This document shows, piece by piece, positions 16,367 to 25,355 of a stretch of DNA of 64,000 nt (positions within the stretch are counted from its first letter, which is position 1; every line of letters starts with the position of its first letter). The DNA comes from Streptomyces sp. SN-593 (GTDB lineage Bacteria; Actinomycetota; Actinomycetes; Streptomycetales; Streptomycetaceae). Below the pieces are notes generated by a model. The model made no database searches, was not told where the DNA came from, and was given only the letters and a program-made list of their open reading frames with translations. Location: positions 3,571,001 to 3,635,000 of the forward strand of contig NZ_AP018365.1 in NCBI RefSeq assembly GCF_016756395.1, read 5' to 3'. Position numbers and translations under genes: made by a program.

Positions 16367-17335
16367 ATGATCAACAACCTGCTGGGCCCGGCCCGTCACC
16401 TTCCCGTCACCGACGCCGTCCCCACTGTGACGGTCAACCCGGTGACGCTGCCCGCCCCCGACCGCGGTCTGTCGCTGGAACTGCGTGTCACCGCGCCGGT
16501 GAGCGGACGGAACCTGCCGGTCGTCCTGCTCTCCCACGGCGGCGGCGACATGCTCTACCTGCCGTCCAAGGACGGCCTCTCCCCGCTGACCGACTTCTAC
16601 GCCGCCCACGGGTTCGCCGTCATCCAGCCCACCCACCTCAGCTCCAGGCTCGGCGGGTTCGGTCTCGACCCCACCTCCGCCGGCCACCCCGTGTTCTGGC
16701 GTTCCCGCGTCGAGGACTTCACGCTGATCCTGGACAACCTGCTCCTGATCGAGGCCCAGGCGCCGGCCGTGGCCGGGCGGCTCGACCCTGCGCGAGTCGC
16801 GGTCGTCGGTCACTCCGGCGGCGCCCACACCGCCGCCGTCCTGCTCGGCGCCCGGGTGCCCGACCCGGACGGCGGTGAGCCGGCCGACCTGCGCGACCCG
16901 CGGATCACGGCGGGCGTCCTGCTGGCCCCGACCGGCGGCGGGGAACGGCTGACCGCGGGCATCCGTGCGCGGTTCCCCGAGTTCGCCGTCGACTTCTCGC
17001 ACCTGACCACACGCACCCTGGTGGTCTACGGCGACGCGGACGTCAACCCCGACATGTTCACCGGGGGCGCCGACTGGCACGCGGAGCCCTACCACCGCAG
17101 CCCGGGCGCCGACGCCCTGCTCACCCTCGTGGACGGCAGGCACTCCCTCGGCGGGGTCGTCGGCTACGACGCGTCGAGCACCGACGACGCAGACCCCGAC
17201 CGCCTTGCCGTCACCCAGCGCCTGACCTGGGCCTACCTGCGGTCGGCGTTCGACGCGGACGACCCGGCCTGGGAGCACAACCGCGCAGCCCTGCGGGAGA
17301 AGGTGAATGCGCTCGGACACGTGCAGACCAAGTAG
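16367..17335 (+). CDS. Alpha/beta-hydrolase
   Basis: 322 residues. The oxyanion-hole region LLSHGGGDM lies near residue 58, the nucleophile elbow is VVGHSGGAHTAAV (Ser near residue 149), an acidic residue follows in VVYGDADVN, and a late histidine is in DGRHSLGG. The chain resembles chlorophyllase/acetylhydrolase-like esterases. No signal peptide is visible. It is divergent from the MmyB regulator and probably controlled by it. The substrate is unknown. Confidence 0.85.
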   Translation: MINNLLGPARHLPVTDAVPTVTVNPVTLPAPDRGLSLELRVTAPVSGRNLPVVLLSHGGGDMLYLPSKDGLSPLTDFYAAHGFAVIQPTHLSSRLGGFGLDPTSAGHPVFWRSRVEDFTLILDNLLLIEAQAPAVAGRLDPARVAVVGHSGGAHTAAVLLGARVPDPDGGEPADLRDPRITAGVLLAPTGGGERLTAGIRARFPEFAVDFSHLTTRTLVVYGDADVNPDMFTGGADWHAEPYHRSPGADALLTLVDGRHSLGGVVGYDASSTDDADPDRLAVTQRLTWAYLRSAFDADDPAWEHNRAALREKVNALGHVQTK

Positions 17336-17336
17336 C

Positions 17337-17780
17337 CCGCCGGCACCGCCGAAGTCGCCCGGATGCGCAACCGGCCCACCGGCGGCGCGATCGTCAACAT
17401 CGCCGCCAACCTCGCCAACAACCTTGGCGCCCACCGCCGCACTCCGGGCTTGGCAGGCCACATCGCCACCGAAGCGGCCGTCTCCGCGTTGACCCGGGCC
17501 GCCGCTCTGGACCACATCGCCGAGGGCATCCGCATCAACGCTGTAAGCCCCCGGTCCGTCCGCCACACCCATGACACTGCGCCCAGGTGAGACCGACGCC
17601 GCGCGCGCCGACCGGATGAGAGGAGTCTCGCCGCCGGGGCGGGTCGGGAGTGTCGGGAGTGTCTCATCGACCGCCGAAATCGCAGCAGCGGTGCTGTATC
17701 GGGCCTCGCCGGACGCCGCCTCCGTGGTCGGCAGCGACCTCGTCGTCGACGGCGGCGCCGCAGCCTGGTACTCCAGTTGC
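17337..17780 (+). pseudogene. Decayed short-chain dehydrogenase C-terminal half
   Basis: Starting just after the hydrolase stop, one frame reads GGAIVNIAANLANNLGAHRR, then AAALDHIAEGIRINAVSPRS, typical of SDR enzymes. The next frame (+1) continues with EIAAAVLYRASPDAASVVGS and DLVVDGGAA, the usual SDR end. The N-terminal Rossmann half is absent. The catalytic Tyr and Lys are replaced (the YxxxK position reads HIATE). A frameshift lies near 17575, where a 10-bp GTCGGGAGTG repeat is also found slightly downstream. It is therefore non-functional. Confidence 0.75.
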
Positions 17781-17919
17781 ACTTCTCCATATGCCCTGCT
17801 CAGGAGGCTCTCTCCGAGCCCAGTGGACTGACGCGACGTCAGGGCGGCGGCGGTTCGTGACGCACTCGATCGAGGCACGTCGAACCCAGCGGGACGGCAA
17901 GGAGCCGTCCGGCAAGCAG
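17781..17919. other. Non-coding stretch before the island boundary
   Basis: No gene or regulatory feature is recognised between the SDR fossil and the terminator hairpin that marks the original downstream side of tRNA-Thr. Confidence 0.4.
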
Positions 17920-17954
17920 AAACCCCAGGTCAGCGAGTATCTGACCTGGGGTTT
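17920..17954. terminator. Original tRNA-Thr terminator, left of the island
   Basis: A perfect 14-bp stem (17920-17933 with 17941-17954) with a 7-nt loop. On the minus strand the stem ends in GGGGTTT. Its right arm is part of the 50-bp att repeat. A matching hairpin sits next to the intact tRNA at 52175-52209, so this one is the copy left behind when the island split tRNA and terminator. Confidence 0.75.
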
Positions 17955-17995
17955 CGTGGAGCCGCCTTCGGGATTCGAACCCGAGACCTACGCAT
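17946..17995 (-). repeat. Left att repeat (3' fragment of tRNA-Thr)
   Basis: These 50 bp are identical to 52201-52250. They comprise the terminator arm, the CCA end, acceptor and T-arm, and the variable and anticodon-3' part of tRNA-Thr. After one mismatch the next five bases also match. It is a displaced copy of the tRNA 3' end, without the 5' half, as left by tyrosine-integrase insertion. Confidence 0.88.
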
Positions 17996-18207
17996 GACGA
18001 GGGCCGCTTGGGGCGTGCTGGTGAGTGGTGGCGGGTGACGGGACTTCCGAAACCCGCAGGTCAGCGAGTTTCCCGTTGCCACGGCGTCCGGCGGTGAATG
18101 CCGGATGCCGACACGTCCGCTCACGCATTTGGGAGGCTCTGCGCCTGCGTTCACCAGCACGCCCTGGCATCTGCCGAACGCGCAGCAGCCATGGGAAGCT
18201 GATCGCC

Positions 18208-19050
18208 ATGAACGGATCCGCGGACGATGAGGCGGCGGCAAGGGAGTTCCTCTCAACGCTCGCAGTCGGGGACATCTGCAGCGGGACGGTGAGCGACTTC
18301 ACGCGACGGCACGAGGTGTCCGTGATCCTCGACGGATTCCCCGCTCGCGCGCTCGGCAGGGTCTTCTCCTCCGACCGGTCCTGGGGACGGTCGTCGGCAG
18401 TCGCACCCCCGGAGGCCGGGCAGCGGATCACCGCCGAAGTGATCGACATCGACCTGGATGCCTGCCGCGCGCGACTGGCGATGACGGCCACCGAGAACCC
18501 CGAACTCTGGGCCTTCTTGAAGGGACGGCGGCGGGGTGAGACCTTGACGGGAACCATCGCTTCGATCGAGCAGTTCGGCGTGTTCGTGGCGCTCGACGAG
18601 GGCCCCGATCACCCGGTCTTCCCCGGCGTCGGCTTCATCTCATACGCGGAGTTGTCCTGGGCGCACTTCGACACGGCGACGGACGTCGTCCAAGTCGGCC
18701 GGCATGTCGCCTGCGAGTTCCTCCAGTTCGACACCTGGAACGGCGAAGCCCGTCTCTCCCTCAAGGCCATGCAGCCCGACCCCCTCATGGCGTTCGCCGA
18801 GGCCACCGCCGTAGGCCAAGGACTCCGGGGAAGGGTCACCAGGCTCGTCCCGTTCGGCATCTTCGTGGAGGTGGGCCACGGGATCGAGGGACTGGTCCAC
18901 CAGCGCGAGGCCCCCGACGGCGCGCCACCGCACTCACCAGACGGCCCGGTCCAGGTCGGCGACGAGGTCAATGTCGTCGTCAGTGACATCGATCAGCCGC
19001 GCCGGAGAGTCGCACTGTCCTGGCCACGGGCCGCCTCCGGCCGCCCGTGA
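18208..19050 (+). CDS. Protein with S1 RNA-binding repeats
   Basis: 280 residues from the ATG at 18208, behind GGAAG. Three S1-like OB-fold repeats are visible, beginning around GDICSGTVSDFTRRHEVSVI, GETLTGTIASIEQFGVFVAL and GQGLRGRVTRLVPFGIFVEV. The last ends GDEVNVVVSDIDQPRRRVAL, the usual S1 closure. S1 domains bind RNA or single-stranded DNA. There is no catalytic domain. It lies at the extreme left end of the island as a single-gene unit, and its role there is unknown. Confidence 0.8.
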   Translation: MNGSADDEAAAREFLSTLAVGDICSGTVSDFTRRHEVSVILDGFPARALGRVFSSDRSWGRSSAVAPPEAGQRITAEVIDIDLDACRARLAMTATENPELWAFLKGRRRGETLTGTIASIEQFGVFVALDEGPDHPVFPGVGFISYAELSWAHFDTATDVVQVGRHVACEFLQFDTWNGEARLSLKAMQPDPLMAFAEATAVGQGLRGRVTRLVPFGIFVEVGHGIEGLVHQREAPDGAPPHSPDGPVQVGDEVNVVVSDIDQPRRRVALSWPRAASGRP

Positions 19051-19860
19051 CCTACAACGCCTGGCCATCACGATGGACTTCCGTCTCGGTGATGCCCGGC
19101 CCACAAGCGGCGTCCGGCATGGTCCAACACAACGTCCACGACCCCGACACCGGCGCTCCGTGCAGCACGACCACCAGGTCGAGATCAAACGTCTACGTGC
19201 ACCGGTCCGTCCCAACTCTGTCACCCAGGCAAGCCGCCCTGGCATGGGGATAGCGCTCCTCAACAATGGCCAACGAGGGCGCCGCACTGACCGGTTTACG
19301 AAGCTGCCCGGGCCGCACGGCCGCGCCGACCGGCCACGGGGCATCCGGGCCAGCGGGTCCGGAAGGCCACACGGCTCGGCGGGACCCCTCTGTCGTCATG
19401 AGCCACGGCAAAGAAGCCCTCTTCCCCGGGACACCGCTTAGTGCCGAAATCGGGCCACCAGGGGCCAAGTGCTCAAGCCGAACAGGTCCCACAGCAACTG
19501 GCTGACCGGGCCTCTCGTCGGCCGAGCATGTAGGCAATGCATCCTGTGCGACCAGGGCCTTCTTGTCTTGATCGCACGGCGAGGCCAGGCGAAGAGCCCC
19601 GGCATCGAGCGCAACTGGGTGGCGTCAGTGCAGCGCCTCGGCACAAACCGTCACCACGACGCGCACCATCTTTGAAAGCGCGCATCCTACGCCCAGATTA
19701 CTCAGCAGTAATCAATCTTGAACGGCATCCACACGAACGGGGAAGGGCATACCCACCCGCTCCGGCAAGGCCACTAGACAAGCAGGCAAGCAGCCTTGAA
19801 CCGGTCTTCCCAACGACTGGCTCCGAGGCTCGGCCAGAACCTGAACCCGCCGGAGTGATC
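19051..19860. other. Gap with no recognisable gene
   Basis: About 800 bp. Several open frames exist but none shows family-like sequence or a good ribosome site. The Shine-Dalgarno GGAG of the next gene lies at 19852-19855. Confidence 0.4.
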
Positions 19861-21078
19861 GTGAACGCTACTACCCTCCCCGCCCCGTCACCGTTCGACG
19901 TCGATCCCAGCACGGCCGAGGTTGTCAGGCACGACCGCGCCCTCGCTCTCGTTCCGCCCGCTCCAACCTGCCTAGTCTGGGCGTGGTGCATCGTCACCGG
20001 CGATCACGAGATGCACCTCTCCCGTGACGTCACAATCGAGCAGCCAGGCGGTGGGACCGTTCTGGACGCCCACGTCATGGCCGAGGATGGCCGCGACGGC
20101 AGCCCCGGCCTCGCCCCGTTCATCGGCTACTGCGAGACCGACCTCTCGGCCGATGAACTGCGCGCCGAGGTCACCCGGATCCGTGCTGCATTGCCTGGCC
20201 TGCTGGCGTTGGCCGATATCGCCGACGGCCGCCCGGTCGCCCCCTCGGCCGCGCAGGTCCTCGACCGCCTCGACCGCTGTCTCGATACCGACAGCGACCC
20301 AAAGGTCAGCGCCTTCGTCAACTACGTCAAGGAACTGGTCGGCGAGGCCGACGCCCCCGCCGCGACCGTAGAAGACATCGTCTTCGCGATCACCCGCCAG
20401 CGGACCCGCAAGTCGGTTGGCGACCGCCAAGCGCTCACCGACTTCCTCGCAGAGCACGACATCACCCACATCTCTGCCAACGGCCCGAACGGTGACTTGC
20501 TGACCGAGCCGCTCTACTTCCGCGAGCGCGACGGCCGCCGCTTCCTGGTAACCCCGGTCGGCGCGGCCCCGGCCGAAGCGCTGGAATACCTGCGCGGCGC
20601 GTTCAACGCCCAGGAGCAGGCCGCGCCCCAGGCACGCACCTGGTCCATCACCACCGAGAGCGGGGCGACCGTGAGGGGCCATCTCCCAGCATGGGCCGAG
20701 GACGACCCGAGCAAGACCGATCTGCCTGACAACAATCTCCAGTTTCGCCTCGCCGATGTGACTCACTACCAAGCCTTCCCCGGCCAGCCGATGGTGATCA
20801 ACACTCCGTTCGGCATCGAAGGGGGCCGCGAAATCTACGAGGAGAACGTGCTCCGCGCGACGATCACGTGCACCCCGCATTCCCCCGCCCCCGCCCACCG
20901 TGTCCCAACCGCGACCATCGTGGTCGTCGAGGACTGCGTCATGGAGGACTTGGACCCGCAGGGCGTCGCGGACGTCGCGGCCAAGCTGCGCGTGCAAGCC
21001 AAGCGCCTCGACCAGGTCGCGCAGCAGCTCGCCGACGCTCGCGCAGATTGGGCCGCGAACGCCAAGCTGACGGCGTGA
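19861..21078 (+). CDS. DUF6907-like protein
   Basis: 405 residues from the GTG at 19861, chosen because GGAG precedes it by 5 nt; the frame is open further upstream without a better start. The N-terminal part (WAWCIVTGDHEMHLSRDVTI) and the segment FRLADVTHYQAFPGQPMVIN look like DUF6907-type modules, common in actinomycete mobile elements. The middle (residues about 140-250) is acidic and helical. The last 40 residues form a coiled helix (LRVQAKRLDQVAQQLADARA). No catalytic motif is visible and the function is unknown. Confidence 0.6.
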   Translation: MNATTLPAPSPFDVDPSTAEVVRHDRALALVPPAPTCLVWAWCIVTGDHEMHLSRDVTIEQPGGGTVLDAHVMAEDGRDGSPGLAPFIGYCETDLSADELRAEVTRIRAALPGLLALADIADGRPVAPSAAQVLDRLDRCLDTDSDPKVSAFVNYVKELVGEADAPAATVEDIVFAITRQRTRKSVGDRQALTDFLAEHDITHISANGPNGDLLTEPLYFRERDGRRFLVTPVGAAPAEALEYLRGAFNAQEQAAPQARTWSITTESGATVRGHLPAWAEDDPSKTDLPDNNLQFRLADVTHYQAFPGQPMVINTPFGIEGGREIYEENVLRATITCTPHSPAPAHRVPTATIVVVEDCVMEDLDPQGVADVAAKLRVQAKRLDQVAQQLADARADWAANAKLTA

Positions 21079-21158
21079 CCGGCAGCAGCAGCTGACGGCC
21101 AGGGCCAGCGCCCGACCGTCCCGCCGCCGAACACATCCTGTGCGTGGGCCAGCGATGA

Positions 21159-21290
21159 CCGGGGTCCACCGTCACCATCGCCACATCCGACCACGGCGAC
21201 GTCACCATCTCCGAGCTGGCCTGGTGCCCCAGGTGCCACCCAGCCGGCACCTACCGCCGGGACATCGGCCCGAGCGTCAGAACGACCCCA
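21159..21290 (+). pseudogene. Truncated DUF6907 fragment
   Basis: The frame reads STVTIATSDHGDVTISELAW then CPRCHPAGTYRRDIGP, the pattern of a DUF6907 N-terminus (WC..H plus RDI). An in-frame TGA lies immediately upstream and no start codon is available. The fragment runs into the pPIWI-like remnant on the other strand. Confidence 0.5.
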
Positions 21291-21339
21291 CCTCGGGCGC
21301 CGTGGGCCGCGCCAGCGCCGCGACGCCGGTCCGGCGCCT

Positions 21340-21871
21340 TCAGCCGCCGTAGGGCAACGGTACCGACGAATCGGCCTCCGCGGCGGCGTCGAGCAGGTCG
21401 GGTAGATCAGGCGAGTCGAGCGGGTCGAGTGCAGTCTGCGCCGCCGGGCCGGTGGCCTCGTCCTCCTCGGCACGGGTCGGCAGCACGTACTCCTGTGCGA
21501 GCCCCGTGAGATGGAGCGCAAGCGGGCGGGCGAGCGCCTCCGGATAGTCCGGGGCTGGCGATGCAGGTGGGCGACCAGGGCAAGGCTCTGGGGATCGTCG
21601 CCATCCTCGGGGTGGCAACCCAGGACCGCCAGCTCGATCAGGCCGGGCATCCAACCGGGCACGCCGGTGTTGAGTGTGGGCTCCCCCTTCCGCTTCCCGA
21701 GAGTGATCGGGCGTGGAGCCAACTTGTCTGCCTGGACAGCGGAGGTGCGGAACTGGACAGGTTTCGGTGTCGTGCTGTAGAAAACCCGGCCGCCGGGATC
21801 CTCCTGCGGGACCCACAGGTGTGCGGCGATGCCGTTGTGTCCTGTCCCAGCGTTGACACCCGGCGGATTCA
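21340..21871 (-). pseudogene. C-terminal fossil of a pPIWI-RE-like RNase H-fold protein
   Basis: Two minus-strand frames join into one sequence. The N-terminal part reads NAGTGHNGIAAHLWVPQEDP, GGRVFYSTTPKPVQF, and GLIELAVLGCHPEDGDDPQ. After a one-base shift near 21550 it continues PDYPEALARPLALHLTGLAQ then EYVLPTRAEE. This resembles the C-terminal end of the pPIWI-RE (prokaryotic PIWI, DUF3893/DUF3962-type) family, from memory. The upstream three quarters are missing: the IS30 element begins exactly at the break (21872). The family belongs to three-gene defence modules, of which nothing else remains here. Confidence 0.55.
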
Positions 21872-23302
21872 ACTGGTCGCCGCAACACCTCGTGACCAGG
21901 GAGGTGTTGGATGGTTCGTCGTCAGCAGGCAGCCGATCGGGCGGTGCGGCCGAAGTTGAGATCCCCGGGGCATCCGAAGTACCAGCGTCACGTGGAAGCG
22001 GCGTTCTGGACAGAGATCGCCAAGGGCCTTCTACCTGAGGAGGCCGCCGTCGTCGTCGGTGTGGCGCCGGCGGTCGCGACGCGCTGGTACCGCCAGTGTG
22101 GTGGCATGCGACCGTTCGATTCGAAGCCGCCCTCAGGCAGGTACCTGTCGTTTTCCGAGCGAGAGGAGATCGCGTTGCTCAGGGCCCAGGGCAAGGGAGT
22201 GCGCGAGATCGCTCGGGACGTCGGTCGTCATCCAGGCACGATCTCCCGCGAGCTGCGACGCAACGCCGCCACAAGAAGTGGGAAGCTCGACTACCGGGCG
22301 TCGGTGGCGCAGTGGAAGGCAGATATGGCGGCCCGGCGTCCGAAGACAGCGAAGTTGGTTGCTAAACCGGGGTTGCACGCCTACGTCCAGGAGAGGCTGT
22401 CCGGCCAGATCGCCACCTCGGGCGGCACTCCGATCACGGGACCGATGACGGGCTCGTGGACAGGGCGGAACAAGCCGCATCGCAAGGATCGTGCATGGGT
22501 TCAGGCATGGAGTCCAGAGCAGATCGCAAACCGGATCAGGCTCGATTCCCGGATGATGAATCCATGCGCATCAGTCACGAGGCGATCTACCAGGCCCTCT
22601 ACATCCAGGGCCGCGGGGCGCTGAAACGCGAGCTCATCCTGTGTCTTCGGACCGGCCGCGCTCTGCGTGCGCCGCGGGCGCGTTCACGGCGGAAGACCTG
22701 GGCGCACGTCACACCAGAAGCGTTGATCAGCGAGAGGCCCGCCGAGGCCGAGGAGCGCGCTGTTCCCGGCCACTGGGAAGGGGATTTGATCATCCGGGCT
22801 GGAGCGTTCCGCGATCGGCACCGTTGTCGAGCGGTCGACCCGGTTCACCATGCTGGTTCATCTGCCCCGCGAAGAGGGATACGGCACGATCCCTCGAACG
22901 AAGAACGGCCCCGCACTCGCTGGCTACGGGGCGATCTCCATGAAGAAATCACTCGCCAACACGATGTCGATCCTCCCCGAGCGGCTGACGCGGTCGCTGA
23001 CATGGGACCGCGGCAAGGAAATGTCCGCGCACACGCAGTTCAAAGTCGAGACCGGCATCCCGGTCTTCTTCGCCGATCCGCACAGCCCTTGGCAGCGAGG
23101 AACGAACGAGAACACCAACGGGCTCCTGCGCCAGTACTTCCCGAAGGGCACCGATCTCTCACGCTGGTCTGCCGAAGAAATCGAAGCCGTTGCTCACGCG
23201 CTGAACACCAGACCGCGCAAGACACTTAGTTGGAGGACACCGGCCGAGGCGTTCAACGAGCAGCTACTCTTGCTCCAAGAAGCCGGTGTTGCAACGACCG
23301 GT
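21872..23302 (+). mobile_element. IS30-family insertion sequence (decayed)
   Basis: Terminal inverted repeats of 18 nt are seen at 21872-21889 and 23285-23302, matching at 15 of 18 positions (ends ACYGGTCG and CGACCGGT). The transposase between them is broken by two frameshifts. The left flank is the pPIWI-like gene and the right flank an IS3 fragment, with no target duplication, so a deletion or rearrangement followed insertion. Confidence 0.75.
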
Positions 23303-23305
23303 TGA
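21911..23305 (+). pseudogene. IS30-family transposase with two frameshifts
   Basis: The frame from the ATG at 21911 gives the IS30 N-terminal HTH region (LSFSEREEIALLRAQGKGVR followed by EIARDVGRHPGTISRELRR). Near 22550 the sequence continues in another frame (MRISHEAIYQALYIQGRG, VPGHWEGDLI). Near 22830 it returns to the first frame (MLVHLPREEGYGT, LTWDRGKEMSAH, DPHSPWQRGTNENTNGLLRQ). The DDE residues are spread over different frames, so no active protein is made. Confidence 0.85.
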
Positions 23306-23603
23306 GTCCAGCCAATTTCGGTCCCGGAAATTCGTTCGGGCGCTCGACCGGCACGAGATGACCGGTTCGATAGGAAGGGTCGGGGCGGCAGACGACAACG
23401 CGGCCATGGAGTCCTTCTTCAGCCTGCTGCAGAAAAACGTCCTCGACCGCCGGCACTGTGCCACCCGCCAAGAACTGCGGATCACAATCGTGACCTGGAT
23501 CGAGCGGACCTACCACCGCCGCCGCAGGCAAGCCTCGCTCGGTCGGCTGACCCCCATCGAATACGAGACCGTCACGACCACACCGGCCCTCCAGGCCGCG
23601 TGA
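23303..23603 (+). pseudogene. IS3-family transposase C-terminal fragment
   Basis: The frame reads DRHEMTGSIGRVGAADDNAA, MESFFSLLQKNVLDRR and ERTYHRRRRQASLGRLTPIE, the end of an IS3/IS150-type OrfB integrase core carrying the catalytic Glu. The upstream domain and OrfA are missing; the IS30 end abuts the fragment. Confidence 0.82.
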
Positions 23604-23610
23604 CCAAACC

Positions 23611-23705
23611 TGTCACCCGAACCTGCACCAGACCCCAGCGACATCCTTCCCACCCGCCCCACAGGGCAAGCCAGTTCAGATGTCACCCGATCGTGCACCA
23701 GACCC
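23611..23705 (+). repeat. Imperfect 25-bp direct repeat after the IS3 fragment
   Basis: TGTCACCCGA followed by TGCACCAGACCC occurs at 23611-23635 and again at 23681-23705 with two or three mismatches, immediately downstream of the IS3 transposase stop. These may be two copies of an IS3 right end. Confidence 0.5.
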
Positions 23706-23874
23706 AGATGCTGGTCGCGCCAGCCGCCGAGCCGCAGGTCCTAGACGAGCGCGAGTGTCATCGGAGTGACGGCTTCTATACCTACCGTCTTGCCTGCCAG
23801 CCAGGCAAGTTCACCGGTTGCGCTGAGGGTACGCGCTGGAAACCTCAGCTTCCGGAAACCTCTTCACCCTGCCT
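23706..23874. other. Putative promoter region of the Dnd-associated methyltransferase gene
   Basis: Non-coding. A TGCCTATGCT stretch at about 23870-23879 could be an extended -10, which would place transcription just upstream of the ATG at 23914 used as an alternative start for the next gene. Confidence 0.3.
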
Positions 23875-25350
23875 ATGCTGCGCTCCGACCCTTCCTCGAC
23901 TGACGAGACCGACATGCAGCAGCCATGGAACAGCGACCGCCGCCGCACCGCGATCGGTCGCTCCAACCTCTCCGTGCCGGCGCGGCAGGCTCTGGCCGAC
24001 CGCCAGCTCACCGCGGACCGCACGATCCTCGACTACGGCTGCGGCCGAGGCGGCGACGTCGCCTCTCTCCAGTGCCTCGATTGCAAGATCACCGGTTGGG
24101 ACCCCTACTACAGCTCAAGCGCGCCAGTGGCCCCCTCGGACGTCGTCCTCCTTACCTACGTCCTGAACATCATCGAGGATCCCGTCGAGCGTCAGCAGAC
24201 GCTCAAGGAGGCATGGAGGCTCGCCACCTCCGTACTCATCGTCTCGGCTCGCCTCAGCTGGGAGCGGTCCAAAGTCCGCGGCCACGAGTACGGCGACGGC
24301 CTCCTCACCAGCCGGCAGACGTTTCAGCACCTCTTCAGCCCGGACGAGCTCCGGATCTACGTCGAGGAGGTCACAGGCACACGCTGCATATCAGCGGCCC
24401 CCGGCATTGTGTACGCCTTCAAGGACGACTCAGCCCGACTGGGCTACCTCGCACACCGCATCGTCCCCGACGCCGCGTGGCTCGCTTCAGCCGATACCAC
24501 TTCCGCTCTTGCCTCGCTGGTCGACTACGTCGAACGGCGTGGCCGCCCGCCCCGTGTCGACGAGATGCCCCGGCCGATGGCCGAACAGCTCGCCCATCTG
24601 AAACCCGGCGAACTCAAGCGCCTCATACGCGACTCCGCCGACCCCGAGAAGGTCTCCGAGGGCGCCAAGCGCACGACGCTGAACACACTGCTGTTCCTCG
24701 CCGTTGAGCTCTTCAACGGTCGAGGTCCGTTCAGCAGCCTTCCCCTGGGCGTCCAGCTCGACGTCCGTTCGTTCTTCACCTCGTACAAGGAAGCCTGCAG
24801 ACGCTCCGACCGTCTGCTCCTCAAGCTCCGGGACGACACCTATATCCGGGGCGCCATGAACGCATCCAGCGTCGGCAAGATCACCCCGACCGCGCTGTAC
24901 GTGCACCGCCGGGCGATCGACCGGATGCCGACAGTCCTGCGCCTGTACGAGCACTGCGCCTCCATCGCCGCCGGCCGCCCTCAGGAATGGACCATCGCCA
25001 AACTGAAGCACCAGGGGCGAGCCACCAGCTGGCTCGACTACCCAGAATTCGACAAGGACCCACACCCGAGGATCACGTCCTCGTACCTCGTAGATCTCAA
25101 GACCCTCGAGACCTCGCACATGTCCTACGCGAACTCCGCCAACCGTCCTCTGCTCCACCGCAAGCACGAGTTCCTGGCGCCCGACGACCCGGACGTGCCG
25201 CGATACCGTCGTCTGACCGAGTCCGAGCTACGCGCCGGCCTCTACGAGAATCCGCACCTGATCGGCACCGAAAATGGCTGGAAGGCCGAACTGATCAGGT
25301 GCGGTCGCATGCTTCGGGGACACCGGCTGGTCCGGCACCCCAACGACTGA
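23875..25350 (+). CDS. Dnd-associated putative methyltransferase
   Basis: 491 residues; a second in-frame ATG at 23914 gives 478 residues and may be the real start, since neither has a strong Shine-Dalgarno. The opening RRRTAIGRSNLSVPARQAL leads into a SAM-binding motif LDYGCGRGGDVASL near residue 52, then DVVLLTYVLNIIEDP. The rest is helical without known motifs. This N-terminus matches the family annotated as DNA phosphorothioation-associated putative methyltransferase, which co-occurs with dnd genes. It converges on dndA with 5 bp between stop codons. Its role is not established; DNA or nucleotide methylation is possible. Confidence 0.82.
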   Translation: MLRSDPSSTDETDMQQPWNSDRRRTAIGRSNLSVPARQALADRQLTADRTILDYGCGRGGDVASLQCLDCKITGWDPYYSSSAPVAPSDVVLLTYVLNIIEDPVERQQTLKEAWRLATSVLIVSARLSWERSKVRGHEYGDGLLTSRQTFQHLFSPDELRIYVEEVTGTRCISAAPGIVYAFKDDSARLGYLAHRIVPDAAWLASADTTSALASLVDYVERRGRPPRVDEMPRPMAEQLAHLKPGELKRLIRDSADPEKVSEGAKRTTLNTLLFLAVELFNGRGPFSSLPLGVQLDVRSFFTSYKEACRRSDRLLLKLRDDTYIRGAMNASSVGKITPTALYVHRRAIDRMPTVLRLYEHCASIAAGRPQEWTIAKLKHQGRATSWLDYPEFDKDPHPRITSSYLVDLKTLETSHMSYANSANRPLLHRKHEFLAPDDPDVPRYRRLTESELRAGLYENPHLIGTENGWKAELIRCGRMLRGHRLVRHPND

Positions 25351-25355
25351 GCAGC

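Noticed and set aside
21911..23305. Programmed frameshifting in the IS30 transposase
   Set aside because: IS30 transposases are made from one frame, no slippery heptamer was seen at the two shift points, and the element is bordered by rearranged DNA. Simple decay is more likely.
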